Program-made: the position numbers and the translations under genes | NCBI RefSeq assembly: GCF_002288925.2 | Contig: NW_022098021.1 | Coordinates: 3,917,920-3,981,919 of the forward strand | Direction of reading: 5' to 3' | Length of the DNA stretch: 64,000 bases | Source: Delphinapterus leucas | Lineage: Eukaryota > Chordata > Mammalia > Artiodactyla > Monodontidae | Shown here: positions 12,496-25,242 of the stretch, piece by piece | Position numbering within the stretch: position 1 is the first letter of the stretch | How the letters are laid out: every line of letters starts with the position of its first letter | Notes under the pieces: model-generated | The model's database searches: none | What the model was told of the DNA's origin: nothing | What the model saw: the letters and a program-made list of their open reading frames with translations, nothing else

Positions 12496-14510
12496 TTAAA
12501 AAATTTTTATTGGAGTGTAGTTGATTTACAGTGGTGTGTTAGTTACAGGTGTACAGCAAAGTGAATCAGTTGTACATATATACATATCCATTCGTTTTCA
12601 GATTCTTTTCCCATATAGGTTAGTACAGAATATTGAGTAGAGTTCCCTGTGTCATACCAATAAGTCCTTGTTAGTTACCTGTTTTATATATAGTAGTGTG
12701 TATATGTCAATCCCCAGCTCCTATCACCTCCCCCCATGTTTCCCCTTTGGTAACCACAAGTTTGATTTCGAGATCTGTGAGTCTGTTTCTGTTTTGTAAA
12801 TAAGTTCATTTGTATCATTTTTATTAGATTCCACATATAAGTGATAGCATATATTTGTCTTTCTCTGACTTACTTCACTTAGCATGGTAATCTCCAGGTC
12901 CATGCCTGTTGCTGCAAATGGCATTATTTCGTTCCTCTTTTATGGCTGAGTATATTCCACTGTGTATATGTACCAATCATAATCCCTTCCTCTGTCGATG
13001 GACACTTAGGTTGCTTCCATGTCTTGGCTACTGTATACATTCCTGCAATGAACACTGGTGTGTATGTATCTTTTCGAATTATGGTTTTCTTCAGATATAT
13101 GCCCAGGAGTGGGATTGCTAGATCAAGTGGTAGTTCTATATTTAGTTTTTTTAAGGAACCTCCATACTGCCCTCCATGATGGTTGTACAAATTTACATTC
13201 CTACTGGCAGTATAGGAGGGTTCCCTTTTCTCCACACCCTCTCCAGCAGGTATTGTTTCTAGATTTTTTAATGAGGGCCATTCTGACCAGTGTGAGGTGA
13301 AATCTCATTGTGGTTTTGATTTATATTTCCCTAATAATTAGCGATGTTGAGCATCTTTTCATGGACTTTTTGGACATCTGTCTTCTTTGGAGAAATGCCT
13401 GTTTAGGTGTTCTGCCCATTTTTCTTTTAACATCTTTATTGGAGTATAATTGCTTTACTGCCCATTTTTTGATTAGGCTGTTTGTTCACTTTCTTGATAA
13501 TGTCTTGATTCACAAAGGTTTTTGATGAAGTCCGATTTATCTATTTTTTCCTTTTGTTGCCTATGCTTTGAGTGTCATATCTAAGAAACATCGCCAAGTT
13601 CAAGGTCGTAAATATTTAGCTCTTATATTTTGGGTCTTTGATCCATTTTGAGCTACTTTTTGTATGTGATTGCAGGTAAGGGGTCAACCTCATTCTTTTG
13701 AGTGTGGAAATCCAGTTACTCCAGACCCATATGCTGAACAGACTTTCCTCTCCTTATGAATGGTCTGGGTACCCTAGCCAAAAGTCAGCTGACGACCATA
13801 GACGTATGACTCTTAACTACATTACAGTGATTTATATGTGTATCCTGATGCCAGTACCACACTATTTTCATTACTGTAGTTTTATATTAACTCTTGAAAT
13901 AAGTTAGTATAAGTCCTATAACTGTGGTGTTCCTTTTCCAGGATTGTTTTGGCTATCTGGGGCCCCTTGTAATTCCCTACGAATCATAGGATAAATATTT
14001 GTTTCTGCAAAAAAAAAAAAGACTGTTGGAATCTTGCCTAAGTGCTTTAGTTAGCACTTCTAGTAAATTCCTTGAGTAGAAGTGGTAAAAGCAGGCATCC
14101 TTGTCTTGATCATAGAGAGAGTTCTCAGTCTTTCACCATTGAGTATGTTGTCAGTTGTGGGTTTTTCATAAATGCTGTTATGTGGTAGAACTTCCCTTCC
14201 CGTCTTAGTTTGCTGAGTATTTTTATTATGAAAGGGTGTTGGATTTTGTCAGATGATCTTTCTGCGTTAATTTAGATGATCATTGATATTCTTCCTTCAT
14301 TCTATTAATGTGGTGTATTATATTAATTGCTTTTTGTATGTTGAATCACCCTTGCATTACTGGGATAAATCCCATTTGGTAAGGTTGTGTAATCCTTTCA
14401 TTATACTGCTGAATTCGGTTTGTAGTATTTTGTCACGAGTTCTCTTGTTTATAAACCCAAATCTCATTTCCCTGTGCTAATCTGTACTCCGTTTTTCTTT
14501 TCTTCTCATT
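12496..14510 (-). mobile_element. L1 ORF2 3' half and 3'UTR
   Basis: Inverted L1 starts with its tail at 12,496 and runs through the ORF2 C-terminal region (minus-strand peptide [20 protein letters not shown] at 12,924-13,235). A second L1 tail-like join lies near 13,430, and sequence from there to about 14,510 is also L1. The frames are broken throughout. Confidence 0.8.
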
Positions 14511-16104
14511 AACCAGAATTAACCAAAGTAAACAGCTGACTGTGTTTCTTCACTTTTTCCTATGTCTTTGTGAGTAGATGGCTTTCAAACCATCTATAGA
14601 TAATAGAATGCTATAAATGGTAAACGTTATACCCCTTTCTAGCTTCAACTTTTCCAACACTCGCAGGACACAGTACAAGTGGAGGCTGTGTCTGAGTGTG
14701 TGCAAGTTGTAATAGCCATGTACCTTGATTAACTCACGTGGGTGAAGACCACAGTGCCTTGTGATGCCCAGATTCTCTGGAGATGGTGATTAACACAGGG
14801 AAGAGGTAGCTGCCCTGTGTACCCCACCCCCACCCCAGCTCTGTCCTGCGCCGGCAGGGGACCTGCACTCGCGTGTGGACAGCCCAGTCCACACGTCCCG
14901 TGCTACAACCACCCTCTGGCCACCCCCCAGGCCTCAGAGCGTGGACCCTGGCTGTGTGGTCTACTTCTAGGGATATGGAGCTAGCAAGGGGGTCAGGTTG
15001 GCCTTGGATGCCAGCTTGGGCGTTAACTTCTAAGGTCTCACGTACTTGGGCTGGGGGCAGGTGTGGGCTCTTGGTGGACATGTCTCCTTGGCCCCATGTC
15101 CCCCTCCCCACATGGGAGGAAGGGCTGCAGGACACAGCAGGGTCAAAGGGTGGTGCTGTCTTTGGCTAAAGCTGAGCGGGTTGGTGGATGTTCTCTGCGC
15201 TAGTTTCTGTGTTTGTTTGAATATTTCATTATAAAAAAGAGAGAGAAAAGCATACGCCGTCCCACACAGAAATTAGAGACGTCTGCCCACAGTGCCCTGT
15301 GCCCTTTGTCTTTGGCGAGGCTGAGGCTGTTTCCTCAGCCGCCCAGCTAGAGACCAGGATGCGTGATTTCAGAGAGCCCTTCCCGTCCGTGGCTCTGTGA
15401 GGTTCTCACGAGCCCCAGCACTAGGAGGACCTTCTGGACCTGAAACGTCAGAGGGTCCAGGAGAGGCAGGGTGGAGCGCCCAGTCTGTCCCTCAGTTCCT
15501 GGGGAGATATGCCTTCATCTCACCAGGGTCCCAGCGGGGAGGGCCTCAGGGAGCCCCTCTCAGCTGGGCTCAGAGCTGCCTGGCAGTGCCTGCTGCGCAG
15601 GAACCGAGGCCGGTGCGGGTCACACAGGGAGGTCACACAGCTGAGAGCAGCCAGCACGGGCACTGCGGACGTCAGGCGGCCACAGGAGGACCGTGCATCT
15701 GCTCATCCCTGTGGCCCAGGGCGGTTAAGGTGGCCCCTGGAAGGGAAGATGAGCGAGAAGGGAGCAGCAGGGTGAGGGGACAGAAGAAGTGTGTATTCTC
15801 ATCAGCCATCTTCCCAAGGTGGGTAGGCTGGGGCTTGCCCTGAGCTGGTGACCAATTAAACCTTGGTGTTTCAGCCAAGACGATCAGAAGCTGCTCTCTT
15901 GCAGAAACCCAAGAGCACAGTGAACTTCAGCTCATAGGACTGTTGAGAGTAGCCGGGCCCTGCTCCCCCTGCAAAGGCCCTCGGGGGAGCGTGAAGTGGA
16001 CCCTGGGCTCAGGCCTGGATGGGCTGGGGGGAGGGGCTTTGGACCACAAGCAACTGCAGCTCTTCCAACTTCGCGCCCTCAAGTTCCCAGACAGCAGACT
16101 GGGG

Positions 16105-16470
16105 ATGTACGCGTTGCCGTGGCAAAGTGCTGCACAGCAGGTGGTTGAAACAACAGAGGTGTATTTTCCCACAGTTCTGGAGGTCAGAAGTCCCAGAGCA
16201 AAGGTGTTCCAGGGCTGGTTCCTTCCGAGGCCTCGCTCCTCTGCTTGCAGGTGAAGGCCATCTTCTCCCCGTGTTCTCACATGGCCGTCCCTCAGTGTGT
16301 GTGTCTTAATCCCCTCTCCTAAGAACCCCAGTTAGCTTGGATTAGGGCCACCCCGATGACCTCATGTGACCTTTAAAGGCCTCATCTTGTAATCCAGCCC
16401 CATCCTGAGACCCTGGATGGTTAGGGCTCCTGCAGGTGCAGTCTGGAGGGGTACAGTTCAGCCGTCACAG
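16105..16470 (-). mobile_element. MaLR-type LTR (MLT1/MST-like)
   Basis: The sequence contains CCCACAGTTCTGGAGGTCAG at 16,170 and TTGGATTAGGGCCACCCCGA near 16,338, the reverse complement of the plus-strand element at 62,284-62,680. It is highly diverged, which fits an old mammalian LTR. Confidence 0.75.
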
Positions 16471-16799
16471 AGGGTGCCGGCCAACGCTGTACATCGCAGT
16501 CTGTTGGGGGCAAGCCCGGTGACACCCCAGCAGCAGGAAATCGGGGCCATTCTCGAGCATTTCCCAACCCCCCACCTTTGGTTGGTCGTAAAGCCCAGCT
16601 GTCCTCTAGGGAGAACCTCCGTGTTGCCCCAGAGCAGCGGCAGCCTTAGAGAAGGGACCATTTCAGGAGAGGCAGGAAGCACGCCTAATCCTTGTGTTTT
16701 CAAAGAAAACTGACCTTGGTTTTCATTGTGGTTCAAAATAAGCACCAGAGGCAACTGTCTCTGGCTGGGTCCTGGGGCACCCAGGCGAGGCTCCAGGCC

Positions 16800-16821
16800 G
16801 GGGGGGGGGGGGGGGGGGGGG
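16800..16821. repeat. Poly-G run, 22 bases
   Basis: An uninterrupted G homopolymer lies 344 bp before the penultimate ATP8A2 exon. Its true length may be affected by sequencing error. Confidence 0.9.
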
Positions 16822-17164
16822 CAGGTGGAATGGAAGCTTTCCGCTCACCGGAGCAACAGCTCACTCCTTGCCCCGGAGGCAGGGGCCCTGGTCCCCTTCC
16901 GTCAGGAGGCAGGCGGGGCTCCGAGGGTCGTGTAGGGACGGGGTGCACGCAGAGCGGGTTTTCAGAGGAGGGAGCCGCTCTCGAGGCGTCCAGGCAGCAT
17001 CTAATGTAAATAGAGGGGCAGTTGGCGAAACGGGACGTTCTCCTTGACGTGGGGCAGCCTTTCCCAGGTCTGTTTCACGTTACGACCTGAAGCCATTCTT
17101 TCTCTGAGCACCTTGGAGAGGTGTCCTCGTGGCCGGAGACTGACCATGTGTGATGTGCCCCCAG

Positions 17165-17256
17165 GACCAACGAGCGAGACCGGCTGCTCAAGAGGCTGGG
17201 CAGGAAGACGCCGCCCACCCACTTCCGGGGCAGTTCCCTCCAGCAGTCAGTGCCAC
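17165..17256 (+). CDS. ATP8A2: ATP8A2 penultimate coding exon (phospholipid-transporting P4-ATPase, cytoplasmic C-terminal tail)
   Basis: This 92-bp exon encodes [20 protein letters not shown] followed by [10 protein letters not shown], which I recognise as the cytosolic C-terminal tail of the aminophospholipid flippase ATP8A2. The family moves phosphatidylserine and phosphatidylethanolamine to the cytoplasmic leaflet as a complex with CDC50A, mainly in neurons and photoreceptors. The exon is bounded by a pyrimidine-poor but valid acceptor ending CCCCCAG at 17,164 and a consensus donor GTGAGT at 17,257. It starts with the last base of a split codon and ends with the first base (C) of another; that C joins AT at 28,457 to give His, so the frame runs into the final exon exactly. 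The next exon upstream, expected to encode the segment just after the last membrane helix, was not found in the window. Similarity to human is from memory, not from an alignment. Confidence 0.93.
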
Positions 17257-18315
17257 GTGAGTAGCCCGCCGGCACGTGGTGTGGACCACTGCCAGGCTCT
17301 ACACCCGGAAGTGGAAATGGGGTATCTGGCCCCAGGCAGGTACACCCGGTGGGTAGGCGATTCCCCGGGATCCAGTCAAATGTCTGAATGACACGACCCG
17401 TAAACTTCAGATCTGATGTGGTTCAGCTCCTGTGGCAGCCTCCCCATCAGATTCTTTCTAAGACTGAAGTGATGCTCCTTTTACATGGTTACCCCCAAAG
17501 TAGCCCTACGCTACTGGCAATATTAATCACAACAATGGCAATCACTGGGGAAAATCTCTGTGGTCTTCCCAGGAAGGCTGTGCCCCGCACCGCCCCTGCA
17601 GCTGGAGGCCAGGCCCCGTTTCTGCCAAGCAGGGTCTGTGGGGATGCGTCAGAGCCCAGAGGAGCGGGGTGGGGGGCGGGGAAACGCCCGATGGAGCTCG
17701 AGGAAGGGATGGGCTCACCTGCAATCCAGCCCCTGGGCTGCCGGGCAGGCGAGGGTGCTGCAGCCGAGTGCAGGGGCCCCTGCATAGGCAGCCTCCCTTC
17801 CCCAGCTGAGGCCCTGGTTCCTGCCTCTGAATCCTGCCTCGTCCCCGCCCGCACTGCCATCTCTTCAACTGACGCCCCACTTCTGCTCTCCTTTCTCTCC
17901 CTGAGTTGAGACGGAAACAAGGGGTAGAAAGTGAAGCATCACTGCATCCTTAGGACAGGTACTTGAGGATCTCTGCCCAGCTCAGCTGAGCTCCATCCCC
18001 CCACGGTGAACACATCTTTGCAGACTTTCTCAACAGAGGGAAGGAAAGGAACAGGTGGGGACGTCATGGCCGTCGGTGACCGCCCCCGCCTGGACATCCC
18101 CGTGGGAGAAGGGGCTGCAGTAGCTCCCAGCAGGGCCCACATTCTCTGAGGCTTCTCTGCCCCAAGACACCTGGCCAAGAGTCTCAGGTGGGCACATTAA
18201 GTGGCCCCGCAGAGCCCGGGCCCCAGACCCCAGCCATGGCCTCTGATCCTCGAGAGAGATTGAGTCCCGAGGAGGCTGCGTGGCAGGGTCCCAGCCACGA
18301 GGTCCGGGTCTCCAC

Positions 18316-18516
18316 CTCAGAGCCAGGCTGCCTGCGGTCCCGTCCCAGCTGTGCCACTTTTGTGACCTTAGGTAAGTTAACTCCTCTGTTCCTACACCTG
18401 TAGTACAGATGACGTGAGAACCTCCCTGGGGTTATTGGGAGGATTCACTGAGATTGTACACATAAAGTGCCTGGAACAGAGCCTGACTGCGTGGAGTCCA
18501 AATGTTAGGTATTACT
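18316..18516 (+). repeat. MIR SINE
   Basis: The body reads CCCAGCTGTGCCACTTTTGT, then GTGACCTTAGGTAAGTTAA and a 3' AAGTGCCTGGAACAGAGCCT, the standard MIR core and tail on the plus strand. Confidence 0.9.
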
Positions 18517-19726
18517 TGTTTTTTCTGCCACAAATTGAATAACTTTAGGCTACTTACATATTTCTCTAAACGTCTGTCTTCTCCTCTGAGGAGAAAAACA
18601 GAATGATCTGCATCTTACACAGCCTGTGAGGCTTCCCGGTGACGGGCACAGAGAACGCGAGGACTGGTTCCCTAAACGCAGGGCTCGCGCCATGCAGCGT
18701 CCGCCCAGAGAAAGAGCAGACACCGAGAGCAAAGGCGGCACGAGAGCTTTCGTGGGAGTGCCATAAAGGGTCTTAAAACTACTACAAAACGTTTTATGAA
18801 CTCCCAGTATTTTGAAGGACCAAACCAAAATTCTGATCAACAAATACAAAAAACAGGCAAGCTGCTAAAATCACACCACATTTTAAAGGCACTCAGCAAC
18901 TAGGAGTAGGACCCTAATGGATCCCAGGGTGTTTCAGTCACGGACCCCCAGAGAAGGCCATCAAGCATCGGGAGGGGCTCCAGGCTTCTGCTTGTCTCCG
19001 GCCTCAGTCTTCCCAGGAAACCGGAAGGAAAAGCCCTAGTCTTGGAGCACTTGTTCTGATGGACCACCCGCACACAGTACTAGCAACCGAGCTCATTGTT
19101 TCCTACACGGTCTAATTTCCTTACCATCCACACAGTGTTCCCAATTTCCCAATTGCTATTAGGAGTCTTTTCCCAGACAGAAAATAGCTACTTTCATCAA
19201 GATGTTATGAGAGCTCAGATTCAAAAAAACGCTATTTCAGGGAAGTTTTATTCCAAAATAATGAAAAAAAAAATGACATGATTTTATGGACTTCACCAAG
19301 TGTTCTACCAGAGGAAGACAAAACAAATAAGAAATGCAACCTGCCCTTCCACCTACCCGAATTCTATCCCCGGATCCTGGCCATGGCTGAGCATTTAGGA
19401 AGGTCTGGTCCATTGAATGCTTTCTCCAGGCCCCCATCATTCCTTCCTGGCTGTCAGGACTTCCTGAAGATGAATGACTGTGGGAAATGCTGAGAGCCAG
19501 GGGCTCCCTCTGAGTTTGGATGCAAATAATGGCAGTTAAACGTCCATCAGGCAAGAGCTAGTGAATGGATGGGGTTTCTTTGTCAGGCTGGGCAGGCAGA
19601 GGCTGGCTGGGTGATTATGGTCCCTGCTGTCCTGCTCTAACCCCTGTCAGGCTTTGTTTCTAAAGAGGAAAATATTTACCTGAATCACAGAGACGCCCGT
19701 GCTCCCAGGACCACCCTATCAGGCCA

Positions 19727-19886
19727 CTCTCTTTTTTTTTTTTTCCCCGGACGCGCAGGCTCAGTGGCCATGGCTCACGGGCCCAGCCGCTCCGCAGCAT
19801 GTGGGATCTTCCCGGACCAGGGCACGAACCCGTGTCCCCTGCATCCGCAGGCGGACTCTCAACCACTGCGCCACCAGGGAAGTCCT
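19727..19886 (-). mobile_element. CHR-type SINE lacking its 3' third
   Basis: An inverted copy has a T run followed at once by CCCCGGACGCGCAGGCTCAG. The part normally between the tail and this point (the CTCACTGTTGTGGCC block) is absent. The 5' end, GACTTCCCTGGTGGCG inverted, is intact. Confidence 0.85.
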
Positions 19887-20559
19887 CCTTTCTTTCTTGA
19901 ATTCAAAGTCCACTTAAGCTCAGTAGAGACTAAGAACATCCTGGTGCCCATTTTGGAAACATGATGGTGGATGCACCCAGGGGAGCTGGTGGAGAAGCCC
20001 TCTGGTAGTGACCTCTGGGCACTCTGCTGACCCTGGGAGAAGAGATTTGCTATTGAACCAGAAGCTTCCCTCTGCTGTCCCTTAGGACAGATGCCTAGGA
20101 ACCCTTCCCACTCCAGAGGGGCTGAGTTAGTTATCCCACTGGACGGCCCTTGTGCCCATGACACAAACAGGAGCTGTGGAGAGCACTGCAGCTGGCTTCC
20201 CGCAGGTACAGGCGGATCTGACTGGAAAACAACGAATAAATAAAGACAGGGCTGCTGCCCCTTCCACTTGAACAGGGGTAGACAATTCCAGATGCTTTTC
20301 CCAAAAGGACAGTCCCAAACAATGTTCATGTTTACGTCTCAGCAAGTCCCCTTCATTCCTTCCCCTGCCCCCCACCCCCAAAAAAAACCACATTAAAAGG
20401 CAGGTAGCAACTGCTCTGTTTGGGATGACTGTCACGACAGGCTCCTTCGTCCCTGGCCTGGAGTAGAGGCCGCCTCTCTGGGCGCCAAGTGTAGAATTAG
20501 CCCCAGCCACAGGAGAGGGCTCTGTGGCCTGAGCATCACCAGCCAAGGAACCATGCTGG

Positions 20560-20700
20560 CGCCCATGTGGTGGATAGGAGCTGAGAGGACCTGGGCCTGG
20601 CCCAGTCCAGCCCATTCGTTTTACAGAGAAGTAAACCAAGAAGACAGAGAGCTTAAAGGGCCCCGGTTCTGTGGCCAAGTCACAGCCAAGCGAGGATTGG
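20560..20700 (-). repeat. MIR-like fragment
   Basis: The inverted core reads CCCATTCGTTTTACAGAGAA, then AAACCAAGAAGACAGAGAGC and GGCCAAGTCACAGCCAAGC, matching the antisense MIR pattern with divergence. Confidence 0.65.
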
Positions 20701-23700
20701 AACGAGCGCTTCTCACGGGCGCCCTCGGCCCTGGGCTCAGCTCTACCGTGAAAGCAGGGCAGGGGGATGGCCAGCTAGGGACAGAGAGCCCCGCGGTCAC
20801 CTACCTCCCTGGGGAGGGAAGAGCTACACGGTGTCCCCATCTCTCGGGGTCAGGGCCCCTTCTGCAGGGAAACGTCCCCCTGGGTGGCAGGCCCACCACC
20901 CAGCAGCATGGGGGATCCGAGGACAGCTCTGGGGCCAGCTCGGGAAACAACCGATATGCCTAGAAACATCCCCTTCAGGAGACTGGAAGGTGGATGCTGT
21001 CCAGAGCCCAGGGAGAGGCAGCTGGTCTGGTACATCGTGGCAGCCAAGACACAGCACAAAGAGCACGCTGGGGCCTGGACACCAGGGCTGCAGTGCCCAC
21101 AGCCACACAGGTTTCAGGAGGTTTCCTCGTCCACCGTCACCTCCGACCCACAGCTCAGAGGTGAGAGGAGGCATTTCCTCTTCAGGTCCCAGGAAGCCCC
21201 CGAGGCTGGGAGACCCAGCACAGCCTCCTTGTAGGAAGCAGTGGGCCATGAGGAAGCCCAGGAGTGCCAGGGCCACCCAGGGCAGGATGAGCCGCCTGCC
21301 TGCACCAGCTGCAGGGGCTCACGCTGCCCTCGGGCTGCTGTCCCGGGGGGGGGGGGGCCTTTGGGTTGGTGGGTTTGGTCTGTGTTAGAAATGCAGGTGA
21401 GCAGCTCGACCGACGCCCCATGGGGGCGCCTGTGGCCTCACTCTGCTTTCGCTCCCACCTGCCCCTGCTGCCCAGCCGTGTCCTCAGTGGCTCCCAGGCC
21501 GCCGCTGCGGCCCAGCCCACACCTCCTGCCCCCCAGGGTGGGCATCCTGAGCCCCGGGGCCCTCTCAGGCTGAAAGGCATGCTCTCGGGAAGAGCTGGCC
21601 CGCCAGCCCTGGGGAGGATGGAGACTTGGTTTCCAGTGTGATCAGAGCAGGAAGTCACTTCCTCTCCTCCATCCCACGAGGACTTTTTTAGACATTGCTA
21701 CTGTATGTCTTTATAGTCCAGAAACTTTCCTTTTTAAGCCAAATGTCTGAGTAAAGTAAGAATCCAGGACTAAGGGTCACAAGATGGCAGAGTAGGAGGA
21801 CATGAGCTCACCTCTTCTTATAGAAACACCAAAATCACAACTAACTGCTGGACAATATCAACAGAAAAACGCTGCAACCTACCAAAAAAGACACCCTACA
21901 TCCAAAAGCAAAGAAGCCGCCACAACGAGACAGTAGGAGGGGAGCAATCTTGATAAAATCAAATACCATACCCACCGGACAGGCAACCCACAAACTGGAA
22001 AATAATTATACCACAAGTTCTCCCACAGGAGTGAAAGTGCTGAACCTGAGAAAATATTTGAAGAGCAAATGGCTGAAAACTTCCCTAACATGGGAAAGGA
22101 AACAGTCACCCAAGTCCAGGAAGCAGAGAGAGTCCTAGGGACAATAAAACCAAGGAGGAACATGCCAAGACACAAACTGACAAAAAAGAAAGACAAAGAA
22201 GAAAAAAAAAAAGCAGTAAGGGAAAAGCAACAAGTAATGTACAAGGGAACTCTCCTCCCCTAAGGTTATAAGCTGATTTCTCAACAGAAACTCTGCAGGC
22301 CAGAAGGGAGTGGCATGATATATTTAAAGTGATCAAAGGCAAGAAACTACAACCAAGATTACTCTACCCAGCAAGGCTCCATTCAGATTTGATAAGAGAA
22401 ATCAAAAGCTCTACAGACACGTAAAAGCTAAGAGAATGCAGCACCACCAGGCCAGCTTTGCAACAAACGCTAAAGGAACCTCTCTAGGAAGCAAAGAAAA
22501 GGCCACAACTAGAAACAAGAAAATTATGAACGGAACAGCTCACCAGTAAAGGCAAACATACAGTAGAGGTAAGAAACTGTCTGCACACAAATATGATATC
22601 AAAACCAGCAGTCATGAGAAGAGGAGAGCACAAATGCAGGATATTGGAAATGCGTTTGAAATTAAAAGACCAGCAATTTAAAACAATCTTGTTTATACAC
22701 AGACTGCTATATCAAAACCTCATGGTAACTGCAAACCAAAAACCTACAATAGATACACAACAAAGGAAAAGGAATCCAAACACAACACTAAAGTTAGTCA
22801 TCAAATCACAAGACAACAGAAGAGGAAGGGAAGAAAAAAGACCTACAAAAAAGCAAATCCAAGACAATTAACAAAATGGCAGTAAGAACATACATATCAA
22901 TAATTACCTTAAAGGTAAATGGATTAAACGCTCCAACCAAAAGACACAGGCTGGGTGAATGGATACAAAAACAAGACCCATACATATGCTGTCTACAGGA
23001 AGCCCACTTCAGATCTAGGGACACGTACAGACTGAAAGCAAGGGGATGGAAAAAGACGTTCCATGCAAGTGGAAATCAAAAGAAAGCTGGAGGAGCAATA
23101 CTCGTATCAGACAAAATAGACTTTAAAGACTGTTACAAGAGACAAAGAAGGACACTACATATTGCTCAAAGGATCTATCCAAGAAGAAGACATAACAATT
23201 GTAAATATATATGCACCCAACATAGGGTCACCTCAACATACAAGGCAAATACTAACTGCCATAAAAGGAGAAATCAACAGTAACACAGTAATAGCGGGGG
23301 ACTTTAGCACCCCACGTTCATCAATGAACAGATCAGACAGAAAGTCAAAAAGGAAACACAGGCCTTAAATGACACATTAGACCAGACGGACTTAATTGAT
23401 ATTTAAAGAGCATTCCATCCAGAAGCAGCAGAATACACATTCTTCTCAAGTGCACGTGGAACGTTCTCCAGGACTGATCACATGCTGGGCCACAAAGCAA
23501 GCCTCGGTAAATTTAAGAAAACTGAAATCATATCAAGCATCTTTTCCGACCACACCACTATGAGATTAGAAATAAACTACAAGGAAAAAAAACTATAAAA
23601 AAAACACAAACACGTGGAGGCTAAATAATATACTACTAAACAACCAATGGATCACTGAAGAAACAAAAGAGGAAATCAAAAAATACCTAGAGACAAATGA

Positions 23701-23911
23701 AAATGAAAGCACAATGATCCAAAACCTATGGGACATGGCAAAGGCAGTCCTGAGTGGGAAGTTTATTGCAATTACAATCTTACCTCAGGAAACAAGAAAA
23801 ATCTCAAATAAACAACCTAACCTTATACCTAAAGCAACTAGAGAAAGAACAAACAAAAACCCAAAGTTAGCAGAAGGAAAAAAATTATAAAGATCAGAAC
23901 AGAAATAAATG

Positions 23912-24119
23912 AAATGGAGACAAGGGGCTTCCCTGGTGGCGCAGTGATTGAGAGTTTGCCTGCCGATGCAGGGGACACGGGTTCGTGCCCGCATGCCGTG
24001 GTGCGGCTGGGCCCGTGAGCCATGGCTGCTGAGCCTGTGCGTCCGGAGCCTGTGCTCTGCAACGGGAGAGGCCACAGCAGTGAGAGGCCCGCATACCGAA
24101 AAAAAAAAAATGGAGACAA
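23912..24119 (+). mobile_element. CHR-type SINE inserted in the L1
   Basis: A plus-strand copy from GGGGCTTCCCTGGTGGCGCA at about 23,924 to an A tail at about 24,107 is flanked by a 12-bp duplication, AAATGGAGACAA, at 23,912-23,923 and 24,108-24,119. The copy is shorter than the usual one in the middle. Confidence 0.95.
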
Positions 24120-25161
24120 AAAAAACAATAGAAAAGATCAATGAAACTAAAAGCTGGTTCTTTGAAAAGATAAAATTGATAAACCTTTAGACCCATCAAG
24201 AAGAAGAGGGAGAGGGCTCAAATCAATAAAAATCAGAAAGGAAAAAGAAGTTACAACAGGCACCACAGAAATACAAAGGATCATAAGACTACGACAAGCA
24301 CCTGTATGCCAATAAAATGGACAACCTGGAAGAAATGGGCAAATTCTTGGAAAGGTACAATCTCCCGAGACTGAACCAGGAAGAAATAGAAAATATGAAC
24401 AGACCAATCACAAGTACTGAAATTGAAACTATAATTTAAAAAACTCCCAGCAAACAAAAGTTGAGGACCAAATGGCTTCACAGGTGAGTCCTATCAAACA
24501 TTTAGAAAAGAGTCAATACCTATTCTTCTGAAACTATTCCAAAATTGCAGAGGAATGAAAACTCCCAAACTCATTCTATGAGGCCACCATCACCCTGATA
24601 CCAAAACCTGATAAAGATACCACAAAACAAGAAAATTACAGGCCAATATCACTGATGAACATACACAAAAATCCTCAACAAACTACTAGCAATCCGAATC
24701 CAACAATGCATTAAAAGGATCATACACCATGATCAAGTGGGATTTATCCCAGGGATGCAAGGATTTTTCATTACCCACAAATCAATCAGTGTGATACATC
24801 ACATCAATAAATTGAAGAATAAAAACCATACAATCATCTCATAGATGCAGAAAAATCTTCTGACAAAATTCAGCACCCATTTATGATAAAAACTCTCCAG
24901 AAAGTGGGCAAAGAGGGAACCTACCTCAACATAATAAAGGCCATATATGACAAACCCACAGCTAACATCATACTCAATGGTGAAAAGGTGAAAGCATTTC
25001 CTCTAAGATCAGGAACAAGACATGGATGTCCAGTCTCACCACTTTTATTCAACATAGTTTTGGAAGTCCTAGCCATGGCAATCAGAGAAGAAAAGGAAAT
25101 GAAGGTAATCCAAATTGGAAAAGAAGTAAAACCGTCACTGTTTGCAGATGACATGATACCA

Positions 25162-25242
25162 TTGGGTTGGCCAAAAACTTCGTTCGGGTGTTTTCAATAA
25201 CATTCTATGGAAAGACCCAAACGAATTTTTTGGCAAACCCAA
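25162..25242. mobile_element. Mariner-like MITE, about 81 bp, inside the L1
   Basis: A near-palindrome has terminal inverted repeats of about 28 bp: the left end reads TTGGGTTGGCCAAAAACTTC and the right end reads TTGGGTTTGCCAAAAAATTC when inverted. The middle is short. The termini match the mariner-type pattern known in ruminants and cetaceans. It interrupts L1 ORF2 just after the FADDM motif. It has no coding capacity. Confidence 0.85.

Larger units (their letters stand above)
1..17164 (+). other. ATP8A2: ATP8A2 intron (left part cut by window edge)
   Basis: Everything before the 17,165 acceptor is intron in the ATP8A2 sense direction. It is dominated by minus-strand L1 fragments and CHR-type SINEs listed separately. 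Stretches without a recognised element are 1,528-1,909, 2,123-4,295, 5,280-5,690, 9,796-10,570, 10,730-11,430, 14,511-16,100 and 16,475-17,164. I searched the translated frames for the preceding ATP8A2 exon and did not find it. Confidence 0.85.

Noticed and set aside
17388..17920. 173-codon frame just after the ATP8A2 penultimate exon
   Set aside because: It follows a clean GTGAGT donor, so it is intron; the opposite strand is open too.
20831..21658. Overlapping 185- and 158-codon frames
   Set aside because: GC-rich intron sequence with a poly-G run and three frames open at once; no motif.
22876..25200. L1 ORF2 as a working gene
   Set aside because: It has frameshifts, stops and three inserted elements; it is a relic.
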